Of a DNA stretch of 10,950 nt, positions 6,636 to 10,950 are shown piece by piece. Position numbers and translations under genes: made by a program. Every line of letters begins with the position of its first letter. Position 1 is the first letter of the stretch. Source of the DNA: an uncultured Clostridia bacterium. Lineage in GTDB: Bacteria; Bacillota; Clostridia; Christensenellales; Pumilibacteraceae. The notes beneath the pieces were generated by a model that saw nothing but the letters and a program-made list of their open reading frames with translations, made no database searches and was not told where the DNA came from. Location: positions 1 through 10,950 of the forward strand of contig USEG01000015.1 of assembly GCA_900553555.1 (NCBI GenBank). Direction: 5' to 3'.

Positions 6636-7661
6636 ATGAAAAAAGTAAAAAACGCACTGTTTATTTTTTTGGCACTGTTCACCGCTTTTACGGCGGTAAT
6701 AAGTCTTACGGGCTGCTTTAACAAAACCCGCAGCAATAAAATACGCGTCTGCGAAACCGCCCGAAGTATTTTTTACGCTCCGCTTTATGTAGCCGTAAAC
6801 AACGGATATTTCGCAGAAGAAGGTCTGGATGTCGAAGTAACTACGGTACAGGGCTCCGATCTCGTCATGACCACCGTCATATCCGGAGACGCGGAAATCG
6901 GCCTTATGGGTCCGGAAACTACCGTTTATTGTCAGATTAACGGACAAAAAGATTACCCGATAATTTTTGCTCAGCTGACAAAACGCGACGGATCGTTTCT
7001 TGTAGCAAAAGAGCCGGACGACAATTTTACATGGGATAAATTGCGCGGAAAACATGTTCTTGCGGGAAGAGCGGGCGGTGTTCCGGCAATGACAATGGAA
7101 TATGTCGTAAACAAAGCGGGACTAAAGACAACGGACCTCAATTTTAATACCGACGTTGCTTTCGGAATGATGGCGAGCGTCTTTGAGGCAGACCCCAGCG
7201 TAGACTACACAACTATGTTTGAACCCACCGCTTCAGAGTACCAGTCGCTGGGCAAAGGTTACATCGTTGCATCCGTGGGCGAAGCCAGCGGCGAAGTGCC
7301 TTACACCGCTTTTTCGGCGGCAAAAAGCTATGTAGAAGAAAATCGGGACTATATCGAAGCGTTTATCCGCGCTATTATAAAAGGATACGATTTTATTTGC
7401 AACAGCGACGCCAAAGATGTTGCCCAGTCACTTAAGCCGCACTTTATGGGCATAGAACTTGACATGATAGAAGCCTCCGTAATAAGTTATCGCAACATAG
7501 ACGCATGGGCGGAATCTCCCGTTATGAAAAAAGAAGCATTTGAAACATTGAAAACAATAATGAAAAACGCCGGCTTTTTAAGTAAAGACGTTGCGTTTGA
7601 GGATATCGTAGACAATTCATACGCGCAGAAAGTAATGCAAGAATTGGGGAGAACAGCATAG
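6636..7661 (+). CDS. ABC transporter substrate-binding lipoprotein, NMT1/SsuA/TauA type
   Basis: Extracytoplasmic receptor of the importer encoded by this operon, 341 residues. It has a lipoprotein signal peptide: basic MKKVKN, a hydrophobic core, then lipobox LTGC with C27 as the lipidated cysteine. The mature part shows the NMT1/THI5-like pattern: R-S-I-F-Y-A-P-L-Y-V-A-V-N-N-G-Y-F-A-E-E-G-L-D-V-E (about 43-67), a G-S-D-L-V-M-T-T-V-I-S-G-D-A-E-I-G motif, the L-R-G-K near 138-141 and G-R-A-G-G-V-P region that usually contacts ligand, and a late F-I-R-A-I-I-K-G-Y helix. Relatives bind nitrate, sulfonates, taurine, thiamine pyrimidine precursors or riboflavin, and the motif set does not distinguish these. 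It is 52 bases upstream of the ATPase gene, and the gap contains the degenerate hairpin copy. A thiamine-precursor role is possible, but there is no TPP riboswitch upstream. Confidence 0.9.
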   Translation: MKKVKNALFIFLALFTAFTAVISLTGCFNKTRSNKIRVCETARSIFYAPLYVAVNNGYFAEEGLDVEVTTVQGSDLVMTTVISGDAEIGLMGPETTVYCQINGQKDYPIIFAQLTKRDGSFLVAKEPDDNFTWDKLRGKHVLAGRAGGVPAMTMEYVVNKAGLKTTDLNFNTDVAFGMMASVFEADPSVDYTTMFEPTASEYQSLGKGYIVASVGEASGEVPYTAFSAAKSYVEENRDYIEAFIRAIIKGYDFICNSDAKDVAQSLKPHFMGIELDMIEASVISYRNIDAWAESPVMKKEAFETLKTIMKNAGFLSKDVAFEDIVDNSYAQKVMQELGRTA

Positions 7662-7665
7662 CTTT

Positions 7666-7685
7666 TATGTCACGCATAGTACTAT
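7666..7685 (+). repeat. Half copy of the dispersed 23-base hairpin
   Basis: The 20 bases TATGTCACGCATAGTACTAT are identical to 10264-10283. They comprise the inner four bases of the left arm, the loop and the whole right arm. The outer left arm (AGTAC in the full copies) is replaced by AGCTTT, so only about four pairs can form and no terminator results. It sits four bases after the stop of the binding-protein gene, inside the ABC operon. Confidence 0.85.
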
Positions 7686-7713
7686 AAACATGTAAAAACA
7701 ACGGAGAAAGCTC

Positions 7714-8466
7714 ATGGAATTACTAAAAATTGAGAATATAGGACTGATATATCAAAGCGAGGACAGTGAAACCGCCGCCTTGGAAAATATTAGTTTTTCC
7801 GTTAACGAAGGCGAATTTATAGCAATTGTTGGGCCATCGGGGTGCGGAAAAACCACTATCCTCTCTTTGATTGCCGGTCTTATTAAGCCCACAGGCGGAA
7901 AAATAACGATAGGCGGCAAAGAAATCACACGGCCGCATGGCGAAGTCGGATATATGCTGCAGCGCGATCAGCTTTTCGAATGGCGCAATATCAGCGACAA
8001 CGTCAATCTTGGTCTGGAAATACAAAAGAAAAAAAATCCCGAAACAATAGCATATGCTCAGTCGCTTTTGGATAAATACGGTCTTAAAGAATTTAAAAAG
8101 CACTTTCCCTCCCAGCTGTCGGGCGGTATGCGACAACGCGTTGCCCTTATAAGAACGCTTGCCTTCCGCCCAAAAATACTGCTGCTGGATGAACCGTTCT
8201 CCGCGCTTGACTTTCAGACGCGCCTGCACGTGCACGACGATATATCGTCAATAATAGCAAACGAACACAAAACCGTACTGCTCGTAACTCACGATATTTC
8301 GGAAGCCATAGCCCTGTCCGACCGAATAATAGTTTTAAGTCCCCGCCCGGGAAAAATTAAAGCGGATATACCCGTAAGACTGGGTACAAAAAAACCGCGG
8401 GAAAAAAGAGATTCACCTCTATACCCCGCTTTGTTTGAAAAAATTTGGAAGGAGGTTTCGTCATGA
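7714..8466 (+). CDS. ABC transporter ATP-binding protein, NitT/TauT (SsuB) type
   Basis: The ATPase that powers the importer, 250 residues, on the cytoplasmic face of the membrane. All nucleotide-binding motifs are intact: Walker A GPSGCGKTT (40-48), Q-loop Q83, signature LSGGMRQR (135-142), Walker B ILLLDEP (155-161) followed by FSALD, and switch histidine H193 in VTHD. The short length, the MLQRDQLFEWRNISDNV stretch after the Q-loop and the C-terminal L-S-P-R-P-G-K-I segment are typical of the nitrate/sulfonate/taurine subclass. GGAG seven bases before the ATG supports the start. Its TGA overlaps the ATG of the permease gene (ATGA), so translation of the two is likely coupled. Subfamily is clear; ligand specificity lies in the binding protein and is not known. 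Confidence 0.96.
   Translation: MELLKIENIGLIYQSEDSETAALENISFSVNEGEFIAIVGPSGCGKTTILSLIAGLIKPTGGKITIGGKEITRPHGEVGYMLQRDQLFEWRNISDNVNLGLEIQKKKNPETIAYAQSLLDKYGLKEFKKHFPSQLSGGMRQRVALIRTLAFRPKILLLDEPFSALDFQTRLHVHDDISSIIANEHKTVLLVTHDISEAIALSDRIIVLSPRPGKIKADIPVRLGTKKPREKRDSPLYPALFEKIWKEVSS
8449..8455 (+). promoter_or_regulatory. Ribosome site of the permease gene, inside the ATPase coding end
   Basis: AAGGAGG lies seven bases before the ATG at 8463 and within the last codons of the ATPase gene. It favours this start over the in-frame codon at 8445, which lies upstream of the site. Confidence 0.88.
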
Positions 8467-9254
8467 AAAAAGTTTATTCCGAACGCGAAAAGTTTTTACG
8501 CAAAAAAAGGCTTAACAAAATTAAGATTCTGACGCTGCAAATATCCATACTTGTAGTATTTCTCCTTCTATGGGAAACATTGACCTATTTTCGTATTCTG
8601 GACTCTTTTTTCGTGAGCAGTCCTTCCAGAATAATCAAACAGCTCATGAATACAGAAAATCTTTGGATGCATATCAAGATCACTCTGCTCGAATGTATAT
8701 ACGGGTTTTTGATATCGGCGACGGCGGGACTTGTTGCCGCAATAATATTATGGTGCTCGGATACCTTGCGAAAAGTGCTCGAACCATATATCGTCGTTCT
8801 CAACAGTCTGCCGAAAATCGCCCTTGGACCCCTTATCATCATCTGGGTAGGAATTGGCACTAAGCCGATAATCGTCATGACCTTTTTAATATGCATAATC
8901 GTCGCAATTATCGGTTTTCTTAACGGCTTTTTAGCGTGTGACAAGAATAAAATTCTTCTGCTGAAATCCATGGGCGCCAACAAATTCCAAATACTGTATA
9001 AGCTCATTCTGCCCGGCTCTCTTACAAATATTATTTCCGTATTAAAAGTCAATGTCGGGCTTGCATGGGTGGGCACAATTATGGGAGAATATCTCGTGTC
9101 CGGCGCCGGATTGGGATATCTGATAATTTTCGGCGGACAGATTTTCCAGCTGGACCTCGTAATGATGTCCACGGTGATATTGTGCCTACTTGCCGCCGTC
9201 ATGTACTTTGCCATTGCGCTTGTGGAAAAACTTATTAAAAAGCGCCACGGCTAA
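8463..9254 (+). CDS. ABC transporter permease, SsuC/TauC type
   Basis: Integral membrane subunit of the importer, 263 residues. A basic N-terminus (residues 1-21) is followed by about six hydrophobic segments, roughly 22-43, 72-97, 108-130, 134-153, 185-215 and 228-254. The cytoplasmic EAA loop that docks on the ATPase is visible at about 166-184 (L-L-K-S-M-G-A-N-K-F-Q-I-L-Y-K-L-I-L-P), with the conserved glycine at 171. The segment L-N-S-L-P-K-I-A-L-G-P-L-I-I-I-W-V-G is characteristic of NitT/TauT permeases. The start overlaps the ATPase stop by four bases. At its 3' end the last 69 bases overlap the converging YkvI-like gene, and there is no hairpin terminator after the stop. One permease gene implies a homodimer, usual for this class. 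Confidence 0.95.
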   Translation: MKKVYSEREKFLRKKRLNKIKILTLQISILVVFLLLWETLTYFRILDSFFVSSPSRIIKQLMNTENLWMHIKITLLECIYGFLISATAGLVAAIILWCSDTLRKVLEPYIVVLNSLPKIALGPLIIIWVGIGTKPIIVMTFLICIIVAIIGFLNGFLACDKNKILLLKSMGANKFQILYKLILPGSLTNIISVLKVNVGLAWVGTIMGEYLVSGAGLGYLIIFGGQIFQLDLVMMSTVILCLLAAVMYFAIALVEKLIKKRHG

Positions 9255-10214
9255 GTATTTGAACACAAAAATAAAATAAACGCCGCCCAAAATACCTATG
9301 ACGGGATAAAACTGTTCCACCACTTTTTCAAAACCGAACAAACTAAGAGTAAAACCGGCGATAACCGCAACAGATAAAGCAGTTTTTTTGCCCGTTACAG
9401 GCGACAAAAAACGCGATACTTCGCTTACGGCGGCCGTCGACGTAGTTATCGCGCTTAGAATCAGCAGTACGACAGATAAATAATAGGCGATTTTGCCCAA
9501 TCGTGACGACAAAGCAAATATCGGTATGTTTTCGCCTTCGCAGCCGGCACAGCGTATTGCAAATGCCAACGTAAATATCAGCGCCCCTACGCATACGGCG
9601 ACAATTCCGGCAACGGCAACGCGCTGGCGTTTCGAAAGTTTGTTGTGAGAAAGCATTGCGCCGGCGGACAAAAACATATTCATAGAGATGTAGGAAAAAC
9701 AATTTTTAACGCTGAATCTCTGTTCTAAAATACTCTCGCCCGAAGAAAAATTTTCCGTCGATACGGCTATTATAACGGCCACTATAAAAAACATCATTAT
9801 ATAACTGCCGTTCAACACCCATGTTTGTCCCTTATAGACGATAAAAACCACAAACAATAAAAATACAGCCGAATATATTTGTTTGAGCGGATAAAAATTA
9901 TTGCCTATTTCCGTCACAACCGCCGTCATTGCCGACAGCACTATCAGCGCGTTAAACGCAACGCATATATCAAAAAAACAGTGCATACGCGGAAATAGCG
10001 TCTTGTTGACGGCAGAAAAACCGCCGCCTCCCGCAAAATGCGCGGCCAGCAAAAAGCTCCCGCATAAAACAAAAACGAAAATAGCGCAAACTACGGCATT
10101 GCCTATTCCCAATCCGTCTTTGCCTAAAAAAGAGACGATTTCTTTTCCGCTGGCAAACCCCGCACCGATTATTGCGCCCAGTAAATACGCGGAAATTTTT
10201 AAGCACTTTATCAT
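9186..10214 (-). CDS. YkvI-like multi-spanning membrane protein (APC/LeuT-type transporter relative)
   Basis: A 342-residue, very hydrophobic protein with about ten membrane segments. The first helix carries GAIIGAGFASGKEI (about 13-26), the unwound glycine-rich helix pattern shared by YkvI-type proteins and more distant sodium-coupled LeuT-fold transporters. Substrate is unknown. The frame is open back to a TTG at 10250, but I choose the ATG at 10214 because it gives the usual short cytoplasmic start M-I-K-C-L-K-I-S-A-Y before the first helix; neither candidate has a clear Shine-Dalgarno site. A GATAAT at 10230-10225 (minus) is a possible -10 with a poor -35. The basic C-terminal tail (K-F-F-H-K-R-N-G-K) is encoded opposite the permease tail. 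The hairpin at 10251-10289 separates it from the HD gene, so it is probably transcribed alone. Family call from motif recall. Confidence 0.82.
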   Translation of the reverse strand: MIKCLKISAYLLGAIIGAGFASGKEIVSFLGKDGLGIGNAVVCAIFVFVLCGSFLLAAHFAGGGGFSAVNKTLFPRMHCFFDICVAFNALIVLSAMTAVVTEIGNNFYPLKQIYSAVFLLFVVFIVYKGQTWVLNGSYIMMFFIVAVIIAVSTENFSSGESILEQRFSVKNCFSYISMNMFLSAGAMLSHNKLSKRQRVAVAGIVAVCVGALIFTLAFAIRCAGCEGENIPIFALSSRLGKIAYYLSVVLLILSAITTSTAAVSEVSRFLSPVTGKKTALSVAVIAGFTLSLFGFEKVVEQFYPVIGILGGVYFIFVFKYLAVALFNKFFHKRNGKVHDGGK

Positions 10215-10250
10215 ATTTAATGATATTATCTTTACGGCATCTTTATGCAA

Positions 10251-10289
10251 AAAATAATAGTACTATGTCACGCATAGTACTATTATTTT
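10251..10289 (-). terminator. Intrinsic terminator of the HD-domain gene; full copy of the repeated hairpin
   Basis: Seventeen perfect pairs (arms 10251-10267 and 10273-10289) close a five-base loop TCACG. On the minus strand the arm ends in ATTATTTT and runs on into two more T, giving a six-T tract. It lies 32 bases after the stop of the HD gene and 36 before the ATG of the YkvI-like gene, so it should end the HD transcript. On the plus strand the tail is weaker (TATTATTTTGT), but it may also stop antisense reading from the ABC operon. Confidence 0.82.
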
Positions 10290-10321
10290 GTAAAAAAGCA
10301 ATATAACTGTTCAAAAATCGG

Positions 10322-10950
10322 CTATTCTTCACTTACATATTTACCCTCTCCGCCGGGCACTGCACCTATCCGCGCGTCTTGATTGTTTATTACCGCACCG
10401 TTTATAAGCAGCTCGAATTTATATCCCAAAAATTTTGCCGCCTTTTCACACAAAATCATGCGCGACAGATATATTTCGAAGTAGTCCATAATCGATGACA
10501 TTTCGGCATTCATTATTATCACGAGACGTATAGTCTTACTTTCGTTGTCAACGGCGAGATAATTTTTTTTGATAGACATGTTTACTCTGTCGTGTATATC
10601 GTTTAAGTTAAAATTCTTCCTTCTTACGCGCGAACGGTGCGTGTCGCTTTTATCCGCCAGTATGAGCGCGGCGCTTATCTCGTTGACGGGAATACCGCTT
10701 TGCTCCTCGTGGTTGCCGATAGCCGCGATGATCATCGAAATATCCTGCATATCCATCCCCATCTTTTCCAGACAAGCCATGGACATAACTGCGCCCGTAA
10801 GACCGTGGTTCAAACGATTTACGGCGTTTCCTATATCGTGAATCCAGCCGGCAATCGCACCGAGTTCGATAATGTGCTCGTCGCACCCCACCTCTCTAAG
10901 GATATTGGCGGTAGTTTTTGACACATAGCCGACGTGACGAATGCCATGTT
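10322..10950 (-). CDS. HD-domain metal-dependent phosphohydrolase (N-terminus cut by the window edge)
   Basis: At least 208 residues; the frame stays open to the right edge, so a GTG at 10924 is internal, since essential HD residues precede it. The part at the edge reads H-G-I-R-H-V-G-Y-V, whose first histidine fits the H of an H...HD...D site. The HD pair is in A-G-W-I-H-D-I-G-N, further histidines are in L-N-H-G and G-N-H-E-E-Q-S-G, and the distal aspartate is in L-A-D-K-S-D-T-H-R-S-R-V-R-R. Such proteins are cytoplasmic and hydrolyse nucleotide or cyclic-dinucleotide phosphoesters; the substrate is not evident here. The last 80 residues form a non-catalytic domain with S-K-T-I-R-L-V-I-I-M-N-A-E-M followed by a helical, cysteine-containing stretch. 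It is followed by the terminator hairpin at 10251-10289. HD superfamily is confident, finer assignment is not. Confidence 0.88.
   Translation of the reverse strand, partial: HGIRHVGYVSKTTANILREVGCDEHIIELGAIAGWIHDIGNAVNRLNHGLTGAVMSMACLEKMGMDMQDISMIIAAIGNHEEQSGIPVNEISAALILADKSDTHRSRVRRKNFNLNDIHDRVNMSIKKNYLAVDNESKTIRLVIIMNAEMSSIMDYFEIYLSRMILCEKAAKFLGYKFELLINGAVINNQDARIGAVPGGEGKYVSEE

Noticed and set aside
10215..10250. TTG start at 10250 for the YkvI-like gene
   Set aside because: The TTG directly abuts the terminator stem, has no ribosome site and adds residues before the normal N-terminus; the ATG at 10214 is more likely.
3821..10289. The three hairpin sequences as a CRISPR array or insertion-sequence ends
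   Set aside because: They are kilobases apart with housekeeping genes between, have no regular spacing, no transposase and no target duplications.
10322..10924. HD protein as a complete 200-residue gene starting at a GTG at 10924
   Set aside because: Codons between 10924 and the edge stay open and encode the H-G-I-R-H segment expected at the start of the HD domain, so the gene is truncated by the window, not complete.

Overview
The window looks like an ordinary chromosomal stretch from a low-to-mid GC Firmicute, most likely a member of the class Clostridia. The reasons are the strong GGAGG-type ribosome sites, the pairing of a DUF4364 protein with a small TSCPD protein, a YkvI-type membrane protein and the general style of the housekeeping proteins. 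This placement is inference from gene content; there is no rRNA in the window. I see no mobile element, CRISPR array, tRNA or phage gene, and no gene-free stretch longer than about 140 bases.

Layout. Bases 1-2837 hold a minus-strand operon read birA, SGNH esterase-like gene, YcxB-like membrane protein, inorganic pyrophosphatase (ppa, cut by the left edge). A divergent plus-strand pair follows: a DUF4364 winged-helix-like protein and a TSCPD-domain protein (2978-3803). This pair converges on valS, the valyl-tRNA synthetase gene (minus, 3875-6496), and a strong hairpin that can terminate in both directions lies between them. Divergent from valS is a three-gene ABC importer of the NitT/TauT/SsuABC type: lipoprotein binding protein, ATPase, permease (6636-9254). 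The permease gene runs tail-to-tail into, and overlaps by 69 bases, a minus-strand YkvI-like membrane protein gene (9186-10214). Upstream of that, also on the minus strand, is an HD-domain hydrolase cut by the right edge.

How the parts relate. birA (biotin attachment and possibly repression), valS and ppa are core metabolism; ppa removes the pyrophosphate made by BirA and ValRS among many other enzymes. The ABC operon is a complete importer whose ligand cannot be read from sequence; neither a TPP riboswitch nor any other leader is visible. The rest (SGNH, YcxB-like, DUF4364, TSCPD, YkvI, HD) are recognisable families with poorly defined roles.

The most interesting signal is not a gene. A 23-base hairpin (arm AGTACTATG, loop YCACG, arm CATAGTACT) occurs twice complete, in opposite orientations, at 3827-3849 and 10258-10280. 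A third copy missing its left arm sits inside the ABC operon at 7666-7685. The loop is conserved as well as the stem, and the stem is lengthened in each full copy by different but perfectly complementary A/T flanks. It looks like a dispersed repeat family used as transcription terminators. A second point of note is that the best birA promoter would start transcription on the A of the preferred ATG, implying a leaderless mRNA.
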